NCBI RefSeq assembly: GCF_900129155.1
Contig: NZ_FQVF01000031.1
Span: 1 to 42,118 of the forward strand
DNA: 42,118 bases
Source of the DNA: Marinomonas polaris DSM 16579
GTDB taxonomy: Bacteria; Pseudomonadota; Gammaproteobacteria; Pseudomonadales; Marinomonadaceae
Direction of reading: 5' to 3'
Below, piece by piece: positions 19,365 through 27,880 of this stretch (the stretch's first letter is position 1; every line of letters begins with the position of its first letter). The position numbers and the translations under genes were made by a program. Below the pieces are notes generated by a model. The model saw nothing but the letters and a program-made list of their open reading frames with translations, was not told where the DNA came from and did no database searches.

Positions 19365-19655
19365 CACAACGATAAGAAGATTGACCAAGAATAAAAATAA
19401 GTTAATCGTCGTATGTAGGTTCTTAAAAATAATAATAAAATCTAGGAACACTGTAGCCTCTTCAAATAAAAATAAAAACTTGAGGCTATGGATGGAAAAT
19501 CGCTTTGGATAATTGATCTTTTTAGATATACAAGCCTTCGGGCAATGAAAACAATGCAATAATAAAAATAAAACCTGAGTAGAACTGCAGAAGCAGCACC
19601 CACTTTGTTTTCGGAACTAGTATCTTCATGTATCCAAAGCGATTATTTTATTTAC
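19365..19655 (+). ncRNA. CrcZ-like Hfq/Crc-titrating small RNA (candidate)
   Basis: This region holds no credible gene but looks like a structured RNA. Four A-rich clusters fit AANAANAA, the Crc/Hfq catabolite motif: 19387-19400, 19425-19440, 19464-19478 and 19558-19573. The first three fall in loops: stem 19379-19385/19401-19407 (one G-U pair), stem 19419-19424/19444-19449 (one G-U pair) and stem 19454-19460/19482-19488 (perfect). A C(UUCG)G tetraloop is at 19534-19543. A perfect 14-bp long-range pair (19498-19511/19631-19644) followed by ATTTTATTT may close and end the molecule. Pseudomonas crcZ lies in the same place, between cbrB and pcnB, behind a sigma-54 promoter. The 5' end is inferred from the promoter and the 3' end is a guess. 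The rest, to pcnB at 19796, shows nothing further. Confidence 0.78.
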
Positions 19656-19795
19656 TGATTAGTAAATATTCAATCGCTTCAGTTATCTCTTCTATATCGA
19701 CATACCCATTTTGCTCAAACAATACCATTATCCGTGTAACTTTACTTCATCACGTGTAGAATGCCCTTTTCGTTAACTTTAAAATTTGTTGTCTA

Positions 19796-21250
19796 ATGCT
19801 TACAGGATTAAAATCTCTGGTACGTAAAGCTACCTCACTGTTTGCCTCTCCAAAGGCACAGACTTACCCTATTATCATCCCTCGCAGCGATCATAGCTTA
19901 TCTCGACAAAATTTAAGCCCAAATGCCGTAAAAGTATTGTATCGCCTAAATAAAGCGGGTTTCGACGCCTTTCTTGTTGGTGGCTGTGTTCGAGATCATC
20001 TTATTGGCATTGAGCCAAAAGATTTTGACGTTGTTACTAATGCCACTCCCGAAGAAGTTCACACCATTTTCTCAAACTCAAGACTCATTGGCCGCCGCTT
20101 CAAATTGGTCCATGTAACGTTTGGGCGCGAAATCATCGAAGTCTCAACATTCAGAGCAAATTCAGCTCAAGACGACAATGACGATGACGATACACAAAAC
20201 ACTTCTTTAAAAGGCAAAGACTCGGCACGATCCGCTCACGGTATCGTATTGCGTGATAATGTCTACGGCAATATTGAAGAAGATGCAGAACGCCGCGACT
20301 TCACTTTTAATGCCTTATATTACAATGTGAAGGACTTCAGTATTCACGATTACTGTGGTGGCTTAAAAGACATTGAACACAAACAGATTCGCATTATTGG
20401 TGACGCTCGTCAGCGTTATCAAGAAGACCCAGTTCGTATGCTGCGCGCAATTCGTTTTGCTGGCAAGCTAGGATTTGAACTAGAAGCTGAAACCGCAGCC
20501 CCTATTAAAGAAATGGCACATCTGCTGGATCACATTCCACCAGCGCGCCTATTTGAAGAAGTATTAAAACTGCTTGGTAGCGGCAATGGTATTGAAACAT
20601 TCCGCTTGCTGCGCCAATACGGCTTGTTCCGTTATTTATTTCCAGACACTGACGCATTACTGCAAAGCGGCTGGAAACGTAATGACATCGACCCAGAAGC
20701 TTTCATCCTTCAAGGTCTAAAAAACACCGACGATCGCATCCAAAGCGGTAAGACCACAGCGCCTTATTTCTTATACGCCGTATTACTGTGGCCAAGTGTG
20801 GCTCTTCGTCATGAAGAATTCCAAGCACAAGGCATGCCTGCGACGCCGGCATTGCACCAAGCAGCCAATATGGTATTAGACAACCAAGTCGCATCAACCG
20901 CTATCCCACGCCGATTCTCAACTCCAATGCGTGAAATCTGGGACATGCAGTACCGACTACCAAAACGCTATGGCAAACGTGCTTTCTTATTGCTTGAACA
21001 TCCTCGCTTCCGTGCTGGTTTCGACTTCTTACTTATTCGTGAATTAAGTGGTGCAAACCTGGATGGACTAGGCGATTGGTGGGAAAAATTCCAGCATGGC
21101 ACAGAAAGCCAACAAAGAGAGCTCATCAAAAGCATAGACTTATTTACTAAAGACAACGAAGGCCCGAAGAAACGCCGCCCTCGTCGTCGTAGAAAGAGTA
21201 ATGGCAACGCGACAAGCACAGCTCCACAAAGTGAAACGTTTGACGAGTAA
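19796..21250 (+). CDS. pcnB: Poly(A) polymerase I
   Basis: PcnB adds poly(A) tails that mark RNA for decay. It belongs to the class II nucleotidyltransferases: GGCVRD at 62-67, catalytic DFD at 76-78, and RRDFTFNALYY further on. An acidic insert (about 123-130, rich in Asp) lies after the catalytic strands, and the C-terminus is strongly basic (KKRRPRRRRKS), typical of PcnB rather than the CCA-adding enzyme. 484 residues. ATG 19796 has no clear ribosome site. It heads a run with folK, panB, panC and pgi. Confidence 0.96.
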   Translation: MLTGLKSLVRKATSLFASPKAQTYPIIIPRSDHSLSRQNLSPNAVKVLYRLNKAGFDAFLVGGCVRDHLIGIEPKDFDVVTNATPEEVHTIFSNSRLIGRRFKLVHVTFGREIIEVSTFRANSAQDDNDDDDTQNTSLKGKDSARSAHGIVLRDNVYGNIEEDAERRDFTFNALYYNVKDFSIHDYCGGLKDIEHKQIRIIGDARQRYQEDPVRMLRAIRFAGKLGFELEAETAAPIKEMAHLLDHIPPARLFEEVLKLLGSGNGIETFRLLRQYGLFRYLFPDTDALLQSGWKRNDIDPEAFILQGLKNTDDRIQSGKTTAPYFLYAVLLWPSVALRHEEFQAQGMPATPALHQAANMVLDNQVASTAIPRRFSTPMREIWDMQYRLPKRYGKRAFLLLEHPRFRAGFDFLLIRELSGANLDGLGDWWEKFQHGTESQQRELIKSIDLFTKDNEGPKKRRPRRRRKSNGNATSTAPQSETFDE

Positions 21251-21261
21251 GAGGATGCGTC

Positions 21262-21747
21262 TTGATACACGCTTATATTGGCCTCGGCAGTAATCTTGAA
21301 AATCCAGTGGTGCAACTTGATCGCGCCATTGACGCCCTAAAGAAACACGACGATTTAAAAAATCTTCGTGTTTCTTCTATTTATGGCAGCAAGCCCGTTG
21401 GCCCACAGGATCAACCGGACTATATTAATGCCGTTGCGACATTCGAAACTAATCTCTCCCCTATCGTCCTACTTGATTTATTACAAAGCATAGAACAGTC
21501 ACAACGTCGAGTAAGAGAACGCCATTGGGGACCGCGCACCCTAGACTTAGATCTGTTATTGTACGGACAAGAAACAATACAGTTACCAAGGCTAACCGTG
21601 CCACATCCCTTCATGCTAGAACGAGGGTTTGTCATAAAGCCGCTTAGCGACCTAGCGCCTGATATGCTCTTAGCGAATGGAAAAACCGTTACCGAGCAAT
21701 TACAGCAACTTGATACCAACGATTTGGTCTTTATCAAAGAAGAATAA
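21262..21747 (+). CDS. folK: 6-hydroxymethyl-7,8-dihydropterin pyrophosphokinase
   Basis: HPPK transfers pyrophosphate from ATP to hydroxymethyl-dihydropterin in folate synthesis. 161 residues. The family signature RHWGPRTLDLDLLLYG is present, with the magnesium-binding Asp95 and Asp97. The start is TTG 21262, giving MIHAYIGLGSN; AAGAGG lies seven bases before it, and the nearby ATG is out of frame. 11 bp after pcnB and 3 bp before panB, so part of one operon. Confidence 0.96.
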   Translation: MIHAYIGLGSNLENPVVQLDRAIDALKKHDDLKNLRVSSIYGSKPVGPQDQPDYINAVATFETNLSPIVLLDLLQSIEQSQRRVRERHWGPRTLDLDLLLYGQETIQLPRLTVPHPFMLERGFVIKPLSDLAPDMLLANGKTVTEQLQQLDTNDLVFIKEE

Positions 21748-21750
21748 ATT

Positions 21751-22578
21751 ATGTATTCAGATAACTCTCAAAGAAAACTCACCAAACCAGTTACCTTATC
21801 CACGCTTAAAAAAATGAAAGCAGATAAAGAAAAAATTACCTGCCTAACAAGCTATGACGCATCATTTACCAATGTGATGAACGTTGCTGGTGTTGAAACT
21901 ATTCTGGTTGGCGATTCTCTAGGCATGGTCATACAAGGCCAAGACAGTACATTACCCGTTACCATCGAAGACATGTGCTACCACACGGCGGCAGTAAAAC
22001 GAGGCAACACTAACGCCTTCATCCTCGCAGATATGTCTTTTATGAGTTACAGCAAGCCTGAACAAGCGCTAGATAACGCGGCAAAACTAATGCAAGCTGG
22101 CGCAAACATGGTCAAACTAGAAGGCGGCAGCTGGCTAGCAGACACAGTGAAATTACTGAGCCAACGCGGCATTCCCGTTTGTGCGCATTTAGGCCTTACG
22201 CCACAGTCTGTACATAAATTTGGCGGCTATAAAGTACAAGGCAAAAGCCAAGACGCAGCCGACTTATTACTACAAGAATCTTTAGACCTTGTTGCTGCAG
22301 GGGCAGACATTCTTCTATACGAATGCATCCCAACAGAACTCGGTAAAATACTTACTGAAGCCGTTTCTGTGCCAACTATCGGCATTGGCGCTGGACACCA
22401 TACCGATGGCCAAGTTCTGGTAATGCATGACATGATTGGCGTCAATCTAGGCCACACACCAAAATTCGTTAAAAACTTTTTAACTGACGGTCGCAATGTA
22501 ACGCAAGCCTTTGAAGCCTTCGTACAAGAAGTTAAAGACGTTACATTCCCAGGGCCAGAGCACGGATTCAAATCATGA
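21751..22578 (+). CDS. panB: 3-methyl-2-oxobutanoate hydroxymethyltransferase
   Basis: PanB forms ketopantoate from 2-oxoisovalerate and methylene-THF, the first committed step of pantothenate synthesis. 275 residues. Recognised by CLTSYDASFT, LVGDSLGMV (metal-binding Asp), VKLEGG, AHLGLTPQS and GIGAGHHTDGQVLV. Its stop overlaps the panC start by 4 bp (ATGA), so the two are translationally coupled. Confidence 0.98.
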   Translation: MYSDNSQRKLTKPVTLSTLKKMKADKEKITCLTSYDASFTNVMNVAGVETILVGDSLGMVIQGQDSTLPVTIEDMCYHTAAVKRGNTNAFILADMSFMSYSKPEQALDNAAKLMQAGANMVKLEGGSWLADTVKLLSQRGIPVCAHLGLTPQSVHKFGGYKVQGKSQDAADLLLQESLDLVAAGADILLYECIPTELGKILTEAVSVPTIGIGAGHHTDGQVLVMHDMIGVNLGHTPKFVKNFLTDGRNVTQAFEAFVQEVKDVTFPGPEHGFKS

Positions 22579-23423
22579 AAACATTCCATACCGTGGCAGA
22601 GCTTCGTATCGCGCTTAAAATAGAACGCTTGAAAGACAAAAGCATTGTGTTTGTCCCAACCATGGGCAATCTGCATGACGGCCATATGTCACTGATTCGC
22701 AAAGCGAAAGAAGAAGGTGAAATCATTGTATCTTCTATCTTCGTTAACCCAATGCAGTTTTCGGATCAAAGCGATTTAGAGCGCTACCCAAAAACCTTGG
22801 AAGAAGACAAACGCGTTCTTGAAGCCAACGGCTGCAATTACCTGTTTGCACCAGATGCACTAGAAATGTACCCAGACGGCAAACGCAGTCAAACACAAAT
22901 CGAAGTCGTCGGCATTTCTGACATTCTTTGTGGTGCTTCTCGCCCAGGGCATTTTGTTGGCGTTTCCACAGTCGTGACAAAATTATTTAATATTGTTCAG
23001 CCAGACTGCGCCATATTTGGTAACAAAGATTTTCAACAGCTTAAAGTCATTCAAGACATGGTACGTGACCTAAGCTCTAACGTACGTATTATAGGTGTTG
23101 ATACCGCACGCAACGAAGATGGCCTTGCCATGAGTTCGCGTAATGGCTACTTAACAGAAGAAGAAAGACGCATCGCCCCAACAATTTATCAAACCTTGTT
23201 ATGGGCAAAAGAAGCGTTAATTGAAAACCGTGCGAGTCACGAGGACATTTGCGAACAAGCTCAGCAGAAGCTTGAAGCAGCTGGTTTCCGTCGTGATTAT
23301 TTCGAAATCCGCGCACAAGAAAATTTACAAACACCATCAGAAGAAGAGAAGCGCCTCGTCATATTGACGGCGGCATATCTAGGTAAAGCACGCTTAATTG
23401 ATAACTTGCGTGTAGAGCTATAA
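22575..23423 (+). CDS. panC: Pantothenate synthetase
   Basis: PanC joins pantoate and beta-alanine with ATP through a pantoyl-adenylate. 282 residues, close to E. coli (283). FVPTMGNLHDGHMSLI contains the HIGH-like nucleotide motif; SIFVNPMQF and FGNKDFQQL (pantoate and ATP contacts) and the late MSSRN loop are all present. It overlaps panB by 4 bp. No panD is in the window. Confidence 0.98.
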   Translation: MKTFHTVAELRIALKIERLKDKSIVFVPTMGNLHDGHMSLIRKAKEEGEIIVSSIFVNPMQFSDQSDLERYPKTLEEDKRVLEANGCNYLFAPDALEMYPDGKRSQTQIEVVGISDILCGASRPGHFVGVSTVVTKLFNIVQPDCAIFGNKDFQQLKVIQDMVRDLSSNVRIIGVDTARNEDGLAMSSRNGYLTEEERRIAPTIYQTLLWAKEALIENRASHEDICEQAQQKLEAAGFRRDYFEIRAQENLQTPSEEEKRLVILTAAYLGKARLIDNLRVEL

Positions 23424-23446
23424 CTTTGATTTCTAGGGAGATTGTA

Positions 23447-25093
23447 ATGGGCTCACCCACAGAATTGACAGCTTGGCAGAAATTAACAGAGCACAAACAA
23501 GAAATGGCATCTGTTAACATGAAGTCCTTGTTTGCAGCAGACCCAAAACGTGCCGAAAAATACACCACACAAGCGGCTGGCTGGACATTGGATTACGCAA
23601 AAAACCGCGCCAATGAAAAAACTCTTGGACTACTAACAGACTTAGTAAAAGAAGCGGGCTTAGAAAAAGCAATTAAAGGCATGTTCAGCGGTGCGCACAT
23701 CAACAACACCGAAGATCGCTCTGTATTGCACATCGCCCTACGTGCTAGCCAAGCGCAAGATTCACTAATGGTCGACGGCGTTAACGTACTAGAAGAAGTT
23801 CGCAGCACTCTTAAGCAAATGGAAAAATTTGTTGCGCAGCTACACAGCGGCGAATGGAAAGGTTACACAGGCAAACTCATTACCGACGTTATTTCCATCG
23901 GCATCGGTGGTTCTTACCTTGGCCCAAAAGTTGTCGCTGAAGCCTTAACGCCATACGAAAAAGACGGCATTAAAGTACATTTTGTGGCGAACATCGATGG
24001 TTCAGACATCACTGGCAAACTGAAGCTAGTGAACCCTGAAACAACCGTTTTTGTGATCTCATCTAAAACCTTCGGCACTTTAGAAACCTTATCTAACGCT
24101 AACGCAGCGCGTGATTGGTTCCTAAGCAACGGTGGCTCACAAAGCGACGTCAGTAAACACTTCGCCGCGGTTAGCTCGAATGTAAAAAAAGCCGTCGACT
24201 TCGGCATGGCAAAAGAAAATATCTTCCCGATGTGGGATTGGGTTGGCGGACGCTATTCACTTTGGTCTGCAATTGGCTTGCCAGTTGCTATTGCCGTTGG
24301 CATGGACAACTTCTACGAATTGCTAGACGGCGCTCATCAAATGGACGAGCACTTCCGTACAGCACCGTTTGAAGAGAATCTACCCGTTATCATGGGCGCG
24401 CTTGGCGTGTGGTACATCAACTTCCACAACGCACAAACTCACGCCTTGATTCCTTACGACCATTACCTACGCGCCATGCCAGCTCACATCCAGCAGCTAG
24501 ACATGGAAAGTAACGGTAAATCGACGCTATTGAATGGCGATGGTGTAGAAACAGACACAGGCCCAATTATCTGGGGTGGCGCTGGCACCAACGGTCAACA
24601 CGCTTATCACCAGTTATTGCATCAAGGCACACGTCTTGTACCTGTAGACTTTATTGTGCCATTGGCGCCTCACAACCCAATTGGCGAACACCACGCACAA
24701 TTGTTTGCTAACTGCTTAAGTCAGTCACAAGCCTTGATGGTTGGTAAAACACTTGAGCAAGCGCAGCAAGAACTTCGTGATTCAGGTTCGACAGACGATC
24801 AAATCGCCGCTATCGCGCCACACAAAGTGATTCCAGGCAACCGCCCAAGTAATACCCTACTGACTGATAAAATGACACCAGCGACCATTGGTGCCTTGAT
24901 CGCCCTATACGAGCACCGTACTTTTGTACAAGGCACTATATGGGGAATCAACTCATTCGACCAATGGGGCGTAGAGCTGGGCAAAGTATTGGGAACAGAC
25001 ATCTACAACCGCCTTGTTAGCGACAGCGACAACAGCGCACTGGATGCCTCCACCCAAGCCCTGATCAAAGCGTTCAAAAAAGCTCAATCTTAA
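23447..25093 (+). CDS. pgi: Glucose-6-phosphate isomerase
   Basis: Interconverts glucose-6-phosphate and fructose-6-phosphate. 548 residues from ATG 23447 (E. coli 549). An in-frame TTG at 23426 would precede the ribosome site AGGGAG (23435-23440), so the ATG is right. Family signatures DWVGGRYSLWSAIG and FDQWGVELGK are present, as are GIGGSYLGP and SKTFGTLET. It lies 23 bp after panC and closes the operon at a strong terminator. Confidence 0.98.
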   Translation: MGSPTELTAWQKLTEHKQEMASVNMKSLFAADPKRAEKYTTQAAGWTLDYAKNRANEKTLGLLTDLVKEAGLEKAIKGMFSGAHINNTEDRSVLHIALRASQAQDSLMVDGVNVLEEVRSTLKQMEKFVAQLHSGEWKGYTGKLITDVISIGIGGSYLGPKVVAEALTPYEKDGIKVHFVANIDGSDITGKLKLVNPETTVFVISSKTFGTLETLSNANAARDWFLSNGGSQSDVSKHFAAVSSNVKKAVDFGMAKENIFPMWDWVGGRYSLWSAIGLPVAIAVGMDNFYELLDGAHQMDEHFRTAPFEENLPVIMGALGVWYINFHNAQTHALIPYDHYLRAMPAHIQQLDMESNGKSTLLNGDGVETDTGPIIWGGAGTNGQHAYHQLLHQGTRLVPVDFIVPLAPHNPIGEHHAQLFANCLSQSQALMVGKTLEQAQQELRDSGSTDDQIAAIAPHKVIPGNRPSNTLLTDKMTPATIGALIALYEHRTFVQGTIWGINSFDQWGVELGKVLGTDIYNRLVSDSDNSALDASTQALIKAFKKAQS

Positions 25094-25120
25094 CCGTTTA
25101 GCTTTTTGTACAGCGCTAAT

Positions 25121-25148
25121 AAAAACACCAGCCGAGGCTGGTGTTTTT
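25121..25148 (+). terminator. pgi operon terminator
   Basis: 12-bp stem (25121-25132/25137-25148) with loop CGAG, ending in TTTTTATTT, 27 bp after the pgi stop. A textbook intrinsic terminator for the pcnB-pgi run. Confidence 0.92.
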
Positions 25149-25173
25149 ATTTACATTAGAAACAGAACAAATC

Positions 25174-25260
25174 GTAGGGCATCATAAGCGACAGCGTAAT
25201 GTGCCGAAGAAAGCGAAGCTTTCATGTAGGTCGCGGCTTCAGCCCAGCACAGACTTTTGT
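25174..25260. repeat. Cluster of small REP-like palindromes
   Basis: Three imperfect or short palindromes in a row: 25174-25206 (GTAGGGCATC, then TAAGCG..AGCGTAA, then GTGCCG, a layout common among dispersed intergenic repeats), a perfect 6-bp hairpin with GAA loop at 25209-25223, and GGC-TTCA-GCC around 25234. No reading frame of note. Probably dispersed repeats; the family could not be checked. Confidence 0.5.
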
Positions 25261-25270
25261 ACATGACACC

Positions 25271-25331
25271 AAGCCAAGCGGCGTTTCTCTCTCGAAACTA
25301 TCGCCTACCTCATCGAAACGCCGCTTGGCTT
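25271..25331. repeat. Perfect 17-bp inverted repeat, 27-nt loop (copy 1)
   Basis: Arms 25271-25287 and 25315-25331 are perfect complements. Loop bases 25291-25311 start CTCGAAACTA and match, at 19 of 21 positions, the loop of the hairpin at 41121-41174 read on the other strand, although the arms of the two hairpins are unrelated. The right arm codes for the last residues of the FRG gene. No T tract follows on either strand, so it is not a standard terminator. Confidence 0.85.
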
Positions 25332-26062
25332 CTACACACATACATTTTTATGTCCCGAGCAACACCTTCTAAGCCAGGGTATATAAAATACGCAGAGACC
25401 CCCATCTCCCTTAAAGAACTCCTAATTTCAGCTTTTAAGTGATGTGGAACAATGAGCTTGCGGTGTTTACGAAAAGATGGCTCATTAAAAGGCTCAACAC
25501 TAAGAAAAAGTACTGTTGATTGATTCAAATAACGCTGATCTTCATATGGAGGCCTTATAAAAGTTCCAGCGTCGGCTACCGTAGGCTGGATAACTAAGGA
25601 ACTATTTATTTCTTGATCTACATAACACGTCTTTAAATTTATATATTCAATCCGGTCTTCTATCATAGAGTCTTCAACAATATGAATCACGCCATCCCTA
25701 TCGTCATGACTTTCACTCGCAAAGAATAAAGCAACCAGAGGGTTTGTAGTCCAATCAAGCAATCTGGTTGGACAGCCATAGTGCTGAGCTAAAACCATCC
25801 ACTCTAATTCACAGCTAGGTTTTTCTCGATTAGCTAGAAACGCTCTAGCACCACGCTTAAACGCTGAAATCACATTTGGTTCATGGCAATCAAAAAAGGC
25901 CTTTCCACCCTCAGATAAACCTCGAACTATTGAGGGCAAAAGAGGGTAATCTTGTGATTGCCCTCTAAAAACTTTATCTACCATTCCTTTTACGGGATTA
26001 AGATCTTTAATACCATCATGAAAATATAACCAAAATTGATTAAGAGTAAGAGACTCTTCCAT
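25310..26062 (-). CDS. FRG-domain protein
   Basis: 250 residues with an FRG domain. The name-giving motif VFRGQS is at residues 31-36 and the second conserved block LAQHYGCPTRLLDWT at 91-105, followed by NPLVALFFA. The domain's biochemical role is not settled as far as I know; it is frequent in accessory and possible phage-defence genes. ATG 26062 has GAGG five bases upstream. The last six residues (SQAAFR) and the stop come from the inverted repeat at 25271-25331, so the native C-terminus may have been replaced. It lies near a toxin-antitoxin pair; no partner gene is fused or overlapping. Confidence 0.82.
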   Translation of the reverse strand: MEESLTLNQFWLYFHDGIKDLNPVKGMVDKVFRGQSQDYPLLPSIVRGLSEGGKAFFDCHEPNVISAFKRGARAFLANREKPSCELEWMVLAQHYGCPTRLLDWTTNPLVALFFASESHDDRDGVIHIVEDSMIEDRIEYINLKTCYVDQEINSSLVIQPTVADAGTFIRPPYEDQRYLNQSTVLFLSVEPFNEPSFRKHRKLIVPHHLKAEIRSSLREMGVSAYFIYPGLEGVARDIKMYVCRSQAAFR

Positions 26063-26268
26063 TTCTACCTCACTAACAAAAAAGGAGCAGATCCTTAAAA
26101 TACAGACTATCGTTAATTTTGCTAGCTAATCATCCGAACACTTAAAGTACCCAACCCATTAACACTAAGTTAAACTCATTATTTGATACGATACGGGCAA
26201 TTTTCCTCAACTTAGTCGCCGAAATTACAGGGATCCTTGTAAAGAGCTATTTAAATTAAACAGAAGCC

Positions 26269-26523
26269 CTAATAGTGATATCTCAACTGAGCGATCCAAA
26301 TCGCATCATCTTGATATTTATAAACAATTCGGTGTTCATCATTGATGCGGCGAGACCAATAACCAGCAAGGCCATGTTTTAAAGGTTCTGGTTTACCAAT
26401 TCCTTCATAAGGTTCGCTCTGAATATCTTTGATTAATAAGTTTATCCGCTTTAATACTTTCTTATCTGTGCCCTGCCAGTAAAGATACTGATCCCAAGCC
26501 ACAGTTGAAAACGTGAGCCTCAC
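26269..26523 (-). CDS. yoeB: YoeB/Txe-type toxin (ribosome-dependent mRNase)
   Basis: 84 residues, equal in length to E. coli YoeB and similar along its whole length (WDQYLYWQ, KPEPLKH, WSRRINDEHR, RYHY at the end). Catalytic Glu46, Arg65, His83 and Tyr84 are all present, so it should be active: it cleaves mRNA in the ribosomal A site. It overlaps its antitoxin gene by 4 bp and is expected to be neutralised by it. The 206 bp downstream, up to the FRG gene, contain nothing I recognise. Confidence 0.95.
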   Translation of the reverse strand: MRLTFSTVAWDQYLYWQGTDKKVLKRINLLIKDIQSEPYEGIGKPEPLKHGLAGYWSRRINDEHRIVYKYQDDAIWIAQLRYHY

Positions 26524-26771
26524 TCGATTAACTCTCTTTCAACACCCTTACCCGCTTCCAGTTCAGCAATAGACTCCAACAAGACTCTGGCGTTCGCTGG
26601 CGAACGCAGCAAGTAGGTAGTTTCTTGCATGGACTCATAATCTTCTAACGACATCATCACAACTGGGCTTTCGCTTTTACGCGTGATAATGACTGGCGAA
26701 TGATCATCACAGACCTTTGCCATCGTTTTAGCCAAATTAGCTCGAGCTGTTGTATAACTGATAGCATCCAT
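26520..26771 (-). CDS. yefM: YefM/Phd-type antitoxin
   Basis: 83 residues. The N-terminal DNA-binding part (SYTTARANLAKTMAKVCDD) and the MSLEDYESMQET segment are typical of Phd/YefM; the C-terminal tail that wraps the toxin is short and acidic (ELEAGKGVERELIE). First gene of the pair, with a 4-bp overlap into yoeB. It probably represses its own promoter through the paired TGTAC sites just upstream. Confidence 0.94.
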   Translation of the reverse strand: MDAISYTTARANLAKTMAKVCDDHSPVIITRKSESPVVMMSLEDYESMQETTYLLRSPANARVLLESIAELEAGKGVERELIE

Positions 26772-26782
26772 AATTCATTTCC

Positions 26783-26834
26783 TGTACTTAATTCTGTACC
26801 ACTGAGTATAAAGTAAACACCCAAAGCAAATCAA
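26783..26834 (-). promoter_or_regulatory. yefM promoter with paired TGTAC operator
   Basis: On the minus strand TTGATT (26834-26829) and TATACT (26810-26805) are 18 bp apart and point at yefM. Two TGTAC words (26783-26787 and 26795-26799), 12 bp apart, cover the start site. In E. coli YefM binds TGTACA cores at the same spacing, so this is the likely autoregulatory operator. Confidence 0.55.
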
Positions 26835-26998
26835 CAGCTAACCCGCAAGCTGCGATCAGTGGAACCATCCTAATCAGGTATCATTCCTGCCACCGCCTTC
26901 CAAGCGGAACAAACAGCTACTTTTCAACCAAGTTGTAACAGTGGCTTAGTGGCTTTGGTAACTGTTTATTACTTCCCCTATTCAGCTCAAACAATGAA

Positions 26999-27781
26999 TC
27001 AATCGTTATTGAACTGAATATATTGCCCCGGTGTTACCCCCATTACACGACGAAACATGGCAATAAAGGCGCTGACATTTTCATAGCCCAAGGTGAACGC
27101 AATATTGGTTACGGGTACGTTGTCGGCCAACATTTCGATAGCGCTCAACACCCTTGCTCGTTGCCGCCATTCAGAAAAACCTAACCCTGTTTGCTCGTTA
27201 AAGCGTCGCGCTAAGGTTCTCGAAGACAAGCCAATGGATCTAGCCCATTCCTCTAGACTTCGATTATCTGCAAGGTTAGATAGTAGCCCATCTGTCATCT
27301 TTTTCAGGGATGGTAATCCAGGTTGTAGCAAACCAAACAAGGCTTCTGGCAAGTTCACGATTTCATCAAACAACACTTCGGATAAGCGACTTTTCACAGC
27401 TTGAGACGTATCGTCAGACCAGCTGGCTGCTCGATGCACTAGCTCTTTTAGTAATGGTGTTGTTTGGAAGGTTTTTGGTGAGCTATCAAGTAATTGGCTT
27501 CTTTTTGGGGCAAGGTAAACACTCCAACCTCTAAAAGGGCCATGGGATTTCGCGCCATGCAATGTATTTGGTGGAATCCATACGGTATGGGTTGCAGGAA
27601 CGACCCACCAACCGGATTCTGTTTGCACCGACAAAAGCCCTTCCAAGCTACCAACCAACTGACCAAATGCATGTCGATGCAGTTCTGTTTCTCTTATTTG
27701 ATTTTCGATTAACTCTACTGACAAGATTAAGTCAGCATCAGATTGGTGAATAATATCCGCAAACGACAGGGAGTTTTTCAT
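26999..27781 (-). CDS. AraC-family regulator with N-terminal cupin
   Basis: 260 residues: a cupin-like sensor part (about 30-100, with ELHRHAFGQLV and WIPPNTLHG) and two helix-turn-helix units at the C-terminus (about 165-258; LEEWARSIGLSSRTLARRF and NIAFTLGYENVSAFIAMFRR). The plan is that of small soluble AraC regulators that often control a divergent exporter or metabolic gene. Here the divergent neighbour is a small unknown gene 99 bp away. Ligand unknown. Confidence 0.92.
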   Translation of the reverse strand: MKNSLSFADIIHQSDADLILSVELIENQIRETELHRHAFGQLVGSLEGLLSVQTESGWWVVPATHTVWIPPNTLHGAKSHGPFRGWSVYLAPKRSQLLDSSPKTFQTTPLLKELVHRAASWSDDTSQAVKSRLSEVLFDEIVNLPEALFGLLQPGLPSLKKMTDGLLSNLADNRSLEEWARSIGLSSRTLARRFNEQTGLGFSEWRQRARVLSAIEMLADNVPVTNIAFTLGYENVSAFIAMFRRVMGVTPGQYIQFNND

Positions 27782-27880
27782 TTTGGCGATTTCTCAGTAT
27801 TGCTTGTCTTAATTAATGGAGTATAGCCAAAATTCCAGCACTATACTGAGCCCTCATTCATCAATATAAGAGGCTTCATC

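Noticed and set aside
19329..19559. 76-codon minus-strand frame opposite the proposed small RNA
   Set aside because: Phe/Leu/Ile-rich product is the complement of the A-rich motifs; no ribosome site.
19365..19655. A CRISPR array or simple tandem repeat explaining the A-rich clusters
   Set aside because: Cluster spacing is irregular and the flanking sequences are all different; loops of distinct hairpins fit better.
22227..22685. 152-codon minus-strand frame across panB and panC
   Set aside because: Antisense to two certain, translationally coupled genes.
23426..23446. Upstream TTG start for pgi
   Set aside because: It precedes the AGGGAG ribosome site, which serves ATG 23447.
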